Numbered from the stretch's first letter, positions 1 through 7,549 are shown. The stretch: DNA of 64,000 bases from Streptomyces sp. NBC_00286 (GCF_036173125.1 NZ_CP108054.1:6291001-6355000); one strand, 5' to 3'. Translations and numbers: made by a program. Notes: generated by a model not told the origin, from the sequence alone.

Positions 1-414
1 CTTCGTCTGCCCCATGACCCTCGCGCTGCACGCGTCGCACGTATGACCGTGCGGGCCGCGCTCAACGGACACGGCATGGCCGAAGTCCTCGATCCAGTCG
101 AGTTGTTGACGTCCGAATTGGTCACCAACGCCTACCGGCACACCAAAGGGCCCGCCTCCCTGCGGCTGACCGCGCTGGGCGACGGGCGATTGCGAGTCGG
201 CGTGTGGGACAGCAGTTCGCACATCCCCGCGCCCTTCGACAAGCCTCCCGGCGATCGCGTCCCGCCTGCCCCGGCGGATGCGGAAGGTGGGCGCGGGCTG
301 CTCCTGGTGCGGGAGTACGCGAGTACGTGGGGCGGGTGGCCGCTCGGGGACGGGCTGCTTGGGCGCGGGGCCGGGAAGTTGCTGTGGTTTGAGGTGGGAG
401 GGGGCGGGATGTAG
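1..414 (+). CDS. ATP-binding regulatory protein, HATPase_c/RsbW type (5' end missing)
   Basis: C-terminal part of a small GHKL-fold ATPase like the anti-sigma kinases and orphan regulators common in Streptomyces. The frame stays open to the first base of the window and already reads LPHDPRAARVAR before the ATG at 43, so the real start lies upstream and that ATG is internal. ELLTSELVTNAYRHT matches the N-box (Glu and Asn that hold Mg-ATP); VWDSS is the G1-like Asp region and GRGLLLV the G2-like glycine motif. About 137 residues are present, close to a whole domain. Partner (sigma factor or anti-anti-sigma factor) cannot be inferred from the window. Confidence 0.8.
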   Translation, partial: LRLPHDPRAARVARMTVRAALNGHGMAEVLDPVELLTSELVTNAYRHTKGPASLRLTALGDGRLRVGVWDSSSHIPAPFDKPPGDRVPPAPADAEGGRGLLLVREYASTWGGWPLGDGLLGRGAGKLLWFEVGGGGM

Positions 415-444
415 CAGTCGATGGCCGTGTGATCTCGGCCGCCC

Positions 445-470
445 GCTAGCCGTAGTGAATTTAGGCTAGC
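445..470. promoter_or_regulatory. inverted repeat upstream of the membrane protein gene
   Basis: GCTAGCC at 445-451 and GGCTAGC at 464-470 form a 7-bp perfect inverted repeat with a 12-bp spacer, in the only gap before the gene at 628. It may be an operator. The match to the DtxR/IdeR iron box is too weak to name a regulator. Confidence 0.25.
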
Positions 471-627
471 TGGATTCCGGCTGGCGGAGCCGTCGTGCGG
501 GAGCCTGCCGCGCAGGCCCGGCAGCCTGCCCGTACCAGCCCCCGGCAGCCTGTGCCCCAACTCCCGTGCCCGATAGGGTCCCGAGTGCAAACAGTGGTCA
601 TCTGGCTATGTACGGGGAAGGGTTGGC

Positions 628-1623
628 GTGAGTCAGCGGCAGGTGCAGAAGATGTTTCGGCTTATGGCGGGTGGGGAGGCCGTTGAGCTCGGCAGCGCCA
701 TGGCTTCTGTGAAGAAGCTGGCTCGGCTTGCCTTCATCGCGGAGCAGTTCGGGTATCAGTACGCCGACGTGCGGCAGGGCGGGAACAACGGCCTGAGGAT
801 GCTCATCGTGCCCGATCCCAGTCCGCAGGCTCAGAATCGCGCCGCGCAGAACTGGGCCCAGTATCCGCAAGCCGGGGACGGGAAGTCGCTGCCGCCCTTC
901 GTGCCTGATGCGCTGGAGTTGCTCAAGGCTCGGATCAACTTCGATCTCACCGGCAAGGTTGCCGAGAAGCGGATGGGGTTCGGGGCCATCGGGCTCACCG
1001 TTGGTATGGCCATCGGGGTCGCGCGGTCCAGTGGGGACGGGGTGTTCTTCGTCATCGGGACGTGGGTGCTTCTTGTGGCGATCCTCGGTGTCGGGTTCGT
1101 CGTCACGCGGAAGCGGAACGCCAAGTTCGCGGCGCGGTTGCAGGCCGCCGGGTTCGCGCCCGTTGCGGATGAGACGGGGCGGGTGCGGTATCTGCCTCCG
1201 GGGTCGCAGCTTCCGGGGCATGGGAATCCGTTCGCCGGCCAGCCGCAGATGCAGGGGCAAGGGCAGGGGCTGCCGGGGCAGGGCAATCCCTTCGCCGGTG
1301 AGCCGCCCGCCGGTCAGCCCTCCGCCCCCGGCCCCTACCAGCAGCGGCCCCATCAGCCCCACCAGCCGCAACAGCAGCCCTACTCACCACAGCAGCCCTA
1401 CGCACCTCAGCAGCCCTACGCACCTCAGCAGCCGTACGCACCTCAGCAGCCGTACGCGGCTCCGCAGGCCCAAGCCCCCGCCCCCGGACCGTACGGCGGT
1501 CAACCGGGTCAGCCAGCTCAGCCGGGTCAGCCCGGCCAGCCGGCCCCCGGCCCCTACGCCCAGCCCCAGCCCTACGCCCAGCCGAACAACCCCTACGGCC
1601 AGCCCCAGCCCCCTCAGCACTAA
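628..1623 (+). CDS. integral membrane protein with Pro/Gln-rich repeat tail
   Basis: Unrecognised protein of 331 residues. A soluble N-terminal part (about 1-110) precedes two adjacent hydrophobic segments (about 119-135 and 140-160), a basic stretch (TRKRNAKFAARL), then a low-complexity tail rich in Pro, Gln, Gly and Tyr with a PYAPQQ repeat between about residues 250 and 275. The tail repeat is an 18-bp DNA tandem. Start is GTG at 628 with GGGGAAGGG just upstream. The tail is probably disordered and cytoplasmic, as in many Streptomyces membrane proteins; function unknown. Confidence 0.75.
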   Translation: MSQRQVQKMFRLMAGGEAVELGSAMASVKKLARLAFIAEQFGYQYADVRQGGNNGLRMLIVPDPSPQAQNRAAQNWAQYPQAGDGKSLPPFVPDALELLKARINFDLTGKVAEKRMGFGAIGLTVGMAIGVARSSGDGVFFVIGTWVLLVAILGVGFVVTRKRNAKFAARLQAAGFAPVADETGRVRYLPPGSQLPGHGNPFAGQPQMQGQGQGLPGQGNPFAGEPPAGQPSAPGPYQQRPHQPHQPQQQPYSPQQPYAPQQPYAPQQPYAPQQPYAAPQAQAPAPGPYGGQPGQPAQPGQPGQPAPGPYAQPQPYAQPNNPYGQPQPPQH

Positions 1624-1642
1624 ACAGACGAGCATTGGACCG

Positions 1643-1668
1643 ACGCCCCGCCCCACAAGGCGGGGCGT
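1643..1668 (+). terminator. hairpin terminator after the Pro/Gln-tailed membrane protein
   Basis: ACGCCCCGCC and GGCGGGGCGT form a perfect 10-bp stem with a CCACAA loop, followed by TTCCTCTT. It lies 20 nt past the stop codon at 1623. Confidence 0.7.
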
Positions 1669-1959
1669 TCCTCTTGCTGAACGCGTTCACCCCCGAGCCA
1701 CGTACCCTCCCTCAGTAACGCACTCAGCACCGTACGAACCCACCCGACGCACCCCGAAAACCCCCGAAGACACCCAGAACCCGCCCCGCCTCCCTTCCCG
1801 ACCTCACCGCCACCCCCGCCGCCTCGTGAGAGCAAAGTTCCCGGGCGGTCACTCACAGGCACAGGCCGGAAACGCGCCATCCCTACCTTCGGGACTCATC
1901 ACCCACGTACGGATCCCCACGTACGACACACCTGAGCACCGGAGAACCGTGGAGGCGTC
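1669..1959. other. intergenic region upstream of narK
   Basis: About 290 bp of C-rich DNA with no convincing gene. It should hold the narK promoter. GTCAC at 1848-1852 and GAAAC at 1869-1873 resemble GlnR half-sites, but the spacing is wrong for the usual n6 arrangement. GTGGAGGCG just before 1960 provides the narK ribosome-binding site. Confidence 0.4.
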
Positions 1960-3342
1960 ATGACAGCCCCTAGTACAGCCCCCGCATCGAGCAGGGGAGG
2001 TCGCTGGATCGAGCACTGGGATCCGGAGGACGAGACCTTCTGGAAAGAGACCGGCGAGAAGGTCGCCCGGCGGAACCTTTGGTTCTCCGTGCTCTCGGAA
2101 CACATCGGGTTCTCGATCTGGACCCTCTGGTCGGTGATGGTGCTCTTCATGGGCCCCGAGTACGGGCTCACCCCCGCCGACAAGTTCTTCCTCGTCGCCA
2201 TGGGGACCCTGGTCGGCTCGATCGTGCGCGTGCCGTACACCTTCGCCGTCGCCCGCTTCGGCGGCCGCAACTGGACGATCTTCTCGGCGAGTGCGCTGCT
2301 CGCCCCGACCATCGCCGCGTACATCGTGATGGAGCCGGGCACCTCGTACTCCACGTTCATGGCCTGCGCGGTGCTCGCGGGCATCGGCGGTGGCAACTTC
2401 GCCTCCTCCATGACCAACATCAACAGCTTCTTCCCGCTGCGGAAGAAGGGCTGGGCGCTCGGTCTCAACGCGGGCGGCGGCAACATCGGCGTACCGGTGG
2501 TGCAGCTGGTCGGGCTCGCGGTCATCGGGGCGAGTGGCGGGCCGCGACTGCTGCTGGGCCTCTACATCCCGTTCATCATCATCTCCGCCGTCTGCGCCGC
2601 CGTCTTCATGAACAACATCTCGTCGGTGAAGAACGACACCGGCGCGGCCAAGGATGCCGTCAAGGACGCGCACACCTGGATCATGTCCTTCCTCTACATC
2701 GGCACCTTCGGCTCCTTCATCGGCTACAGCTTCGCGTTCGGCCTCGTGCTGCAGACGCAGTTCGGCCGTACGCCTCTGCAGGCGGCCTCGATCACCTTCA
2801 TCGGCCCGCTGCTGGGCTCGCTGATCCGGCCCCTGGGCGGCTGGCTCGCCGACCGTTTCGGCGGCGCGAAGATCACCCTCTGGAACTTCGCGGCCATGAT
2901 GGTGGCCACCGGCGCCATCGTCGCGGCCTCCATGGAGAAGTCGCTGCCGCTGTTCAGCGTGGCGTTCATCGCGCTGTTCGTCCTGACCGGGCTCGGCAAC
3001 GGCTCGACGTACAAGATGATCCCCGGCATCTTCCAGACCAAGGCTGTCGCCATGGGGCTGGATGGTGAGGCGGCCGCCGCGTACGGGCGCCGCCTGTCCG
3101 GTGCCTCCATGGGTCTCATCGGGGCCGTGGGCGCGCTCGGTGGGCTCGGCATCAACCTCGCCTTCCGCCAGTCCTTCCTCTCCGCGGGCACCGGAACCGG
3201 CGCCTTCGTCGCCTTCCTCGCCTTCTACGCGGTCTGCTTCGTGGTCACCTGGGCCGTATACCTTCGCCGCCCGTCGGCCGCCAAGGGCGAGGCCACGGCG
3301 GCCGCCGAGGCAAAGCCGCAGCTCAGCTACGCGGAGGTGTGA
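1960..3342 (+). CDS. narK: nitrate/nitrite transporter, MFS NarK family
   Basis: Inner-membrane transporter of 460 residues, normal for a 12-helix NarK/NasA porter moving nitrate in and/or nitrite out. The nitrate-signature glycine motif GLNAGGGNIG is at about residues 167-176 and a second one, GLGNGSTYKM, at about 344-353. An extended hydrophilic N-terminus (WIEHWDPEDETFW) is typical of this subfamily. ATG at 1960 follows GGAGG. The gene directly downstream is the nitrate/nitrite assimilation regulator, as remembered for Streptomyces and mycobacteria, which supports a role in nitrate assimilation or detoxification of nitrite. Confidence 0.92.
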   Translation: MTAPSTAPASSRGGRWIEHWDPEDETFWKETGEKVARRNLWFSVLSEHIGFSIWTLWSVMVLFMGPEYGLTPADKFFLVAMGTLVGSIVRVPYTFAVARFGGRNWTIFSASALLAPTIAAYIVMEPGTSYSTFMACAVLAGIGGGNFASSMTNINSFFPLRKKGWALGLNAGGGNIGVPVVQLVGLAVIGASGGPRLLLGLYIPFIIISAVCAAVFMNNISSVKNDTGAAKDAVKDAHTWIMSFLYIGTFGSFIGYSFAFGLVLQTQFGRTPLQAASITFIGPLLGSLIRPLGGWLADRFGGAKITLWNFAAMMVATGAIVAASMEKSLPLFSVAFIALFVLTGLGNGSTYKMIPGIFQTKAVAMGLDGEAAAAYGRRLSGASMGLIGAVGALGGLGINLAFRQSFLSAGTGTGAFVAFLAFYAVCFVVTWAVYLRRPSAAKGEATAAAEAKPQLSYAEV

Positions 3343-3367
3343 CGTAACACCACCGACATCAAGCGGA

Positions 3368-3401
3368 ACCGAGCCTGTCACGAGCCGTTGACAGGCTCGG
3401 T
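3368..3401. promoter_or_regulatory. 13-bp inverted repeat between narK and nnaR
   Basis: ACCGAGCCTGTCA (3368-3380) and TGACAGGCTCGGT (3389-3401) pair perfectly across an 8-nt loop, 26 nt after narK and 9 nt before the ATG at 3411. It could terminate narK transcripts, attenuate nnaR, or be an operator. There is no T-run, so a simple terminator is less certain. Confidence 0.55.
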
Positions 3402-3410
3402 CGACCGCTG

Positions 3411-4637
3411 ATGTACGGCGGGTACGACCGGGACGACAGACCGGTGCGGGATGGAACGACATCGGGACGAGAGCTGATGCACGACGAACTGCAGCGACCA
3501 GACCGACACGAACACGGGCCCCTCGCGGGATTCACCGTCGGCGTGACGGCGGCCCGCCGTGCCGACGAACTCGGTGCCCTGCTCCAGCGGCGCGGTGCCG
3601 CCGTGCTGCACGCCCCGGCCCTGCGCATCGTGCCCCTCTCCGACGACAGCGAACTGCTCGCGGCGACCAAGGAACTCATCGACCAGGCGCCGGACGTCGT
3701 GGTCGCCACCACCGCGATCGGGTTCCGGGGGTGGATCGAGGCCGCCGACGGCTGGGGGCTCGGCGAGGCCCTGCTCGACCGGCTGCGCGGGGTCGAACTG
3801 CTCGCCCGCGGGCCCAAGGTCAAAGGGGCGGTACGGGCCCAGGGGCTCACCGAGGAGTGGTCCCCGTCCTCCGAGTCCATGGCCGAGGTGCTCGACCGGC
3901 TGCTGGAGGAAGGGGTCGACGGGCGGCGGATCGCGATCCAGTTGCACGGGGAGCCGTTGCCCGGCTTTGTCGAGGCGTTGCGGGACTCGGGCGCGGAGGT
4001 CGTGGGCGTGCCCGTCTACCGGTGGATGCCGCCGGAGGACATCGCGCCTGTCGACCGGTTGCTCGACGCCACGGTCAGTCGCGGGCTGGACGCGCTGACC
4101 TTCACCAGTGCGCCGGCGGCCGCCTCGCTGCTGGGGCGCGCCGAGGATCGCGGGCTGCTGCCCGAGCTGCTCGCCGCCCTTAACCATGACGTACTCGCGG
4201 CCTGCGTCGGGCCGGTCACCGCGCTGCCGTTGCAGGCGCGGGGCATCGACACCGTCCAGCCGGAGCGCTTCCGGCTCGGCCCCCTCGTACAGCTGCTGTG
4301 TCAGGAACTGCCTTCGCGGGCGCGTACGTTGCCGATCTCGGGGCATCGGGTGGAGATTCGCGGGCATGCGGTGCTGGTGGACGGGGAGCTGCGGCCCGTA
4401 CCGCCGGCCGGGATGTCGCTGTTGCGGGCCTTGTCGCGGCGGCCGGGGTGGGTTGTGTCGCGGGCTGAGCTGCTGCGGGCGCTGCCGGGCGCTGGGCGGG
4501 ATGAGCATGCCGTGGAGACGGCGATGGCTCGGTTGCGTACGGCGCTGGGGGCGCCGAAGTTGATCCAGACGGTGGTCAAGCGGGGGTATCGGCTTGCGCT
4601 TGATCCGGCGGCGGACTCGAAGTACGCGGACGTGTGA
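3411..4637 (+). CDS. nnaR: NnaR: uroporphyrinogen-III synthase-like domain fused to a winged-helix DNA-binding domain
   Basis: Two-domain regulator of up to 408 residues. Residues about 40-290 form a HemD-like two-lobed fold (GFTVGVTAARRADEL at the start, DALTFTSAPAAASLL in the second lobe). Residues about 310-395 are an OmpR/PhoB-type winged helix (PGWVVSRAELLRAL ... HAVETAMARLRTAL ... VVKRGYRL). Homologues control nitrate/nitrite assimilation with GlnR, and narK is the upstream neighbour, so regulation rather than haem synthesis is the likely job. The start is uncertain: ATG 3411 has no ribosome-binding site and abuts the hairpin; ATG 3477 is the alternative and keeps both domains. Confidence 0.85.
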   Translation: MYGGYDRDDRPVRDGTTSGRELMHDELQRPDRHEHGPLAGFTVGVTAARRADELGALLQRRGAAVLHAPALRIVPLSDDSELLAATKELIDQAPDVVVATTAIGFRGWIEAADGWGLGEALLDRLRGVELLARGPKVKGAVRAQGLTEEWSPSSESMAEVLDRLLEEGVDGRRIAIQLHGEPLPGFVEALRDSGAEVVGVPVYRWMPPEDIAPVDRLLDATVSRGLDALTFTSAPAAASLLGRAEDRGLLPELLAALNHDVLAACVGPVTALPLQARGIDTVQPERFRLGPLVQLLCQELPSRARTLPISGHRVEIRGHAVLVDGELRPVPPAGMSLLRALSRRPGWVVSRAELLRALPGAGRDEHAVETAMARLRTALGAPKLIQTVVKRGYRLALDPAADSKYADV

Positions 4638-4655
4638 GGCTTCCTCGGCTTCGCT

Positions 4656-5051
4656 TCAGCCGATGACCTCGATCGTGCACCGGGCGGCGTTGCAGCGACT
4701 GAGCCGCGCGTCGCCGGTGACCAAAGGGCAGGAGAACGTCTCGGCCGCCGCGATGTAGGCGGCGTCGTAGCCGGACACGTTCTGACGCAGTTCCCACATC
4801 CGAGGCAGCAATCGCTGCACGTCGATGGTCTCCAACGAGACCGCCGCCAGGGCGGACACCGCCGCGTCGGCGCGCTCCTGGGTGATCTTCGTGCCCATCC
4901 GTCGTCCGCGGATCGCGTGGAAGGTCTCCGCGACGAGGTGCTCCGGTGCCGCCCAGTGGTTGTCCCGCATGAGCCGGGAGCGGGCGGCCTTGCCCGCGAT
5001 GTCGTCATCGGTGAGAGCCATGGTCAGCACCGATGCGTCCACGACGATCAC
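4656..5051 (-). CDS. vapC: PIN-domain ribonuclease toxin, VapC family
   Basis: Toxin of a type II toxin-antitoxin pair; VapC proteins are Mg-dependent endoribonucleases that cut tRNA or rRNA. The 131-residue length is typical. Acidic active-site residues are visible: Asp5 in IVVDASV, Glu in AETFHAI (about 42), Asp in GYDAAYIAAA (about 95) and Asp in VTGDARL (about 113). GTG at 5051 overlaps the TGA of the antitoxin as GTGA, so translation is probably coupled. The gene ends 19 bp from the convergent nnaR gene. Confidence 0.9.
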   Translation of the reverse strand: MIVVDASVLTMALTDDDIAGKAARSRLMRDNHWAAPEHLVAETFHAIRGRRMGTKITQERADAAVSALAAVSLETIDVQRLLPRMWELRQNVSGYDAAYIAAAETFSCPLVTGDARLSRCNAARCTIEVIG

Positions 5052-5287
5052 TGGATACGTTCCTCGCGCGCCGCTTCGATCTCCGCGACGGTCTCGGCCA
5101 TCGTGCCGCGTGTGCCGTCAGTGCGGTTCTCGAAGGAGCGGAGCAGGGAGATGTTGTTCGCCCGCGCGGCCTCGTCCGTGACGAGGCGCAGAAGATACGC
5201 CTGGAGCGACTGGCCCAGCTGCTGGGCGCGGTCGGCCAGTATGTCGCGGACTTCGTCCGGCACGTCTCGGATCTGCAGAGCCACCAT
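5048..5287 (-). CDS. vapB: ribbon-helix-helix antitoxin, VapB/FitA type
   Basis: Antitoxin of 79 residues. The N-terminal strand VALQIRDVPDEVRDIL and following helices match the FitA-like ribbon-helix-helix fold that dimerises and binds the operator; the acidic C-terminus (ETVAEIEAAREER) should wrap the toxin. The ATG at 5287 is chosen because a 17-bp palindrome lies directly before it and a promoter-like pair (TTGCAC, 17 nt, CACAAT) ends 6 nt upstream, suggesting a leaderless transcript. An alternative ATG at 5302 lies inside the palindrome and would add five residues. Confidence 0.87.
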   Translation of the reverse strand: MVALQIRDVPDEVRDILADRAQQLGQSLQAYLLRLVTDEAARANNISLLRSFENRTDGTRGTMAETVAEIEAAREERIQ

Positions 5288-5304
5288 GCATGCATTGTGC
5301 ATGC
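5288..5304. promoter_or_regulatory. vapBC autoregulatory operator candidate
   Basis: GCATGCA-TTG-TGCATGC, a perfect 7-bp inverted repeat with a 3-bp centre. It sits between the predicted -10 box and the vapB start, overlapping both. Position and symmetry fit binding by the VapBC complex through the ribbon-helix-helix antitoxin. Confidence 0.6.
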
Positions 5305-5322
5305 GTGAGCGTTGTCGTGCAA
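5294..5322 (-). promoter_or_regulatory. vapBC promoter (predicted)
   Basis: On the minus strand TTGCAC (5322-5317), a 17-nt spacer, then CACAAT (5299-5294). The ATG at 5287 follows after 6 nt, so +1 should fall at or next to the start codon. Confidence 0.5.
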
Positions 5323-5423
5323 CCGGGTGCGTGGGGTTCCGGCCGCGCTCGCGGGGAGGCACTGTAGGGGTACGGACCCTCACCGACCCTCTATGGCGGT
5401 AACCCCAAGGCGGTGACAGGAAC

Positions 5424-6026
5424 ATGGCACTGGGCACAGTCGCGGCCACGGTCTCGTACGAGCTGCGGTTCGACTCCGGGCGGATCTGTCTGGATCTGCT
5501 GGCGACCACGCATCCGGAAGAACGGTTCGACTCGGTCGAGCCGCTGCGGGCCTGGATCAGTGGATCGGGGCTTGTTCCGGCGGGTACGTCGCTGGCGGTG
5601 GCTGACGCTTCCTGGCTGGTGGGCTTTCGCGAACTGCGCGGCCATATCGGACAGTTGGTGCGCGCGGAGCCCTCGCGGGAGTCCCGGGCCTTCGGCATCG
5701 CGCTGGCCCGCGTCAATGAGCTTGCTCGGGCTGCGGCGCCGCCGGCTCCGCGTGCGGTGTGGGACGACGCAGGTTCTCTCGTACGGGCCCTCGATGGCGC
5801 CCCGTCGTGCGCCGCGCTCCTTGCTGCTGTGGCCCGCGATGCGGTGGAGTTGCTGACCGACCCCGTCGCCCGGGCGGGCATTCGGCAGTGCGAGGGGGAC
5901 AGCTGTCCCATCGTGTACCTCGATACGTCGCGGGGGCGGCGGCGTCGGTGGTGTTCCAGTGAGACGTGTGGGAACCGGGAGCGGGTGGCTCGGCATCGGC
6001 GGCGCGCTGCGCTGGCTCGGGCGTGA
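5424..6026 (+). CDS. CGNR zinc-finger (ABATE-domain) protein
   Basis: Protein of 200 residues of the ABATE/CGNR family, usually regarded as stress-linked DNA- or RNA-binding regulators. Residues 1-140 form the helical ABATE-like region beginning ELRFDSGRICLDLLAT. The C-terminus carries the zinc ribbon, with CEGDSC at about 156-161 and WCSSETCGNRERVARHRRR at the end (two Cys pairs and the CGNR signature). ATG at 5424 follows GACAGGAAC. A T-run and GC hairpin begin right after the stop, probably terminating the gene. Confidence 0.83.
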   Translation: MALGTVAATVSYELRFDSGRICLDLLATTHPEERFDSVEPLRAWISGSGLVPAGTSLAVADASWLVGFRELRGHIGQLVRAEPSRESRAFGIALARVNELARAAAPPAPRAVWDDAGSLVRALDGAPSCAALLAAVARDAVELLTDPVARAGIRQCEGDSCPIVYLDTSRGRRRRWCSSETCGNRERVARHRRRAALARA

Positions 6027-6027
6027 C

Positions 6028-6110
6028 GGTTTTTTTCCCCAGCCCCGCCCCTTCCCGAAACTGGGGGCTGCGCCCCAGGCCCCCCAACGGGGGATGGGGG
6101 TAGCCGGAAC
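6028..6110 (+). repeat. dispersed GC repeat with T-run (terminator-like)
   Basis: The block starts with a run of seven Ts immediately after the CGNR stop, then a C-rich segment, a GGGGGCTGCGCCCC hairpin and a C-run. Almost the same block follows the IclR gene at 33056. It probably acts as a terminator and belongs to a dispersed Streptomyces repeat. Confidence 0.6.
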
Positions 6111-6152
6111 TTGGGCTGCGCCCCAGGCCCTCACATCGGGCTGCGGATGACG

Positions 6153-6525
6153 GACTGGGGGCTGTGCCCCCGAGCCCCCGCGACGGGGTGGGTGGCCGGG
6201 ACTGGGGGCTGTGCCCCCGAGCCCCCACAGCGGGGTGGGTGGCCGGGACTGGGGGCTGTGCCCCCGAGCCCCCACAGCGGGGTGGGTGGCCGGGACTGGG
6301 GGTTGCGCCCCCGAGCCCCCACAGCGGGGTGGGTGGCCGGGACTGGGGGCTGTGCCCCCGAGCCCCCACAGCGGGGTGGGTGGCCGGGACTGGGGGCTGT
6401 GCCCCCGAGCCCCCACAGCGGAGTGGGTGACCGGGACTGGGGGCTGTGCCCCCGAGCCCCCACAGCGGGGTGGGTGACCGGGACTGGGGGTTGCGCCCCC
6501 GAGCCCCCATAAGGGGGTGACAGGT
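6153..6525. repeat. eight-copy 47-bp tandem repeat
   Basis: Copies start at 6153, 6200, 6247, 6294, 6341, 6388, 6435 and 6482, a constant 47-bp period. Each holds a hairpin with arms GGGGGCT and AGCCCCC around GTGCCCCCG, then a linker rich in GGGTGG. Copies 4 and 8 read TTGCG where the others read CTGTG; copy 7 has GAGTGGGTGACC. Reading frames through it are by-products of the period (47 is not a multiple of 3). No spacer diversity, so it is not a CRISPR array. Confidence 0.95.
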
Positions 6526-6544
6526 TGCGTCCCGGGGTGCGGCG

Positions 6545-6690
6545 CCGTTGTGGCTTGGCGCGCAGTTCCCCGCGCCCCTGACGGGGCGCGGCCGCAAGGG
6601 AGAGGGGGGATAGCCGGTCCGTCGCGGCTTGTCGCGCCCACGCGGCGGAGCCGCAAATTGGTACAGCCCCGCGCCCCTTACGGGGCGCTC
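6545..6690. repeat. composite palindromic repeat block before the sigma factor
   Basis: Contains GCGCAGTTCCCCGCGCCCC, two small CGCCCC/GGGGCG hairpins and a segment ending GGCGGAGCCGCAAATTG (6628-6660). The last segment recurs at 33217-33249, and the GTTCCCCGCGCCCC part recurs inverted near 35965. Confidence 0.7.
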
Positions 6691-6973
6691 CTGACGTAGC
6701 GCGATCTGCGCGGTCCCCTAAGTCCCCTTTGTTCCCCTCGACTTGGAGTGACATTGGCAACAACGCGTTTCCTCCTGTCGTCCTCGGGGCAGCGGTGCGA
6801 TCTTGCCAGTGTGGCGGGAATGTAAAGGCCTAGTGTCGGGAATGCGGCGCCATGTCCGGGTGGTCCCTGAGGGTTGAAGAAACTTGGGTCACATCTTGAA
6901 CAGGGTGGCGGCCGGCTGCGTACCCGGTGGAGAGCGACTGAACCGGGGGAACCCCCGGACACCGGAGGTAGGC

Positions 6974-7549
6974 GTGCGCAAGGATTCCGCCGTGGCCGAT
7001 GAACGACCGCCGAGGGCCCGACATCGCATGTCCCAGCCCTCGGAGCCCGACGAGGAGCTGATGCGTGCGCTGTACAGGGAACACGCGGGGCCCCTTCTCG
7101 CCTATGTCCTGCGGCTGGTCGCGGGGGACCGGCAGCGCGCGGAGGACGTGGTGCAGGAGACCCTCATCCGCGCCTGGAAGAACGCCGGTCAGCTCAACCG
7201 AGCTACCGGTTCGGTACGCCCCTGGCTGGTGACGGTTGCCCGGCGCATCGTCATCGACGGCCACCGCAGCCGGCAGGCCCGGCCTCAGGAGGTGGACCCG
7301 TCGCCGCTGGAGGTCATCCCCGCGGAGGACGAGATCGACAAGGCGTTGTGGCTGATGACACTGTCGGACGCGCTGGACGACCTGACCCCTGCTCACCGGG
7401 AGGTCCTGGTCGAGACGTACTTCAAGGGACGTACCGTCAATGAGGCGGCCGAGACGCTGGGCATACCCAGCGGCACCGTGCGCTCCCGGGTGTTCTATGC
7501 CTTGCGTTCGATGAAGCTGGCGCTGGAAGAGCGTGGGGTGACGGCATGA
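6974..7549 (+). CDS. sigU: ECF RNA polymerase sigma factor, SigU-like
   Basis: Sigma-70 family ECF factor of 191 residues. Region 2 covers about 28-95 (LMRALYREHAGPLLAYVLRL ... ERAEDVVQET-like DVVQETLIRAW ... RPWLVTVARR) and region 4 about 130-185 (DLTPAHREVLVETYFKGRTV, then AAETLGIPSGTVRSRVFYAL helix-turn-helix). GTG at 6974 is chosen because GGAGG stands 5 nt upstream; upstream in-frame codons lack a binding site. It overlaps the anti-sigma gene as ATGA. Context (HelD, malic enzyme, hupA, murA downstream) matches SigU of S. coelicolor, a regulator linked to development and secreted proteins; assignment rests on remembered synteny. Confidence 0.82.
   Translation: MRKDSAVADERPPRARHRMSQPSEPDEELMRALYREHAGPLLAYVLRLVAGDRQRAEDVVQETLIRAWKNAGQLNRATGSVRPWLVTVARRIVIDGHRSRQARPQEVDPSPLEVIPAEDEIDKALWLMTLSDALDDLTPAHREVLVETYFKGRTVNEAAETLGIPSGTVRSRVFYALRSMKLALEERGVTA

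Noticed and set aside
455..473. DtxR/IdeR iron box
   Set aside because: Only about 12 of 19 positions match the consensus, and the gene is not an iron gene.
1848..1873. GlnR box upstream of narK
   Set aside because: GTCAC and GAAAC are present but 16 bp apart instead of the n6 spacing; too little to call a site.
1849..3462. 537-codon open frame antisense to narK
   Set aside because: Arg/Gly/Asp-rich translation without recognisable domains; a mirror of GC3-rich coding on the other strand. Many similar antisense frames (e.g. 24405-26507, 55436-57907) were rejected for the same reason.
6153..6525. CRISPR-like repeat array
   Set aside because: The 47-bp units are contiguous, with no variable spacers, and no cas genes lie in the window.
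6837..6844. ECF-type autoregulated promoter before sigU (GGGAATG direct repeat at 6816 and 6838)
   Set aside because: The 22-bp spaced repeat is visible, but no matching -10 element fits well.
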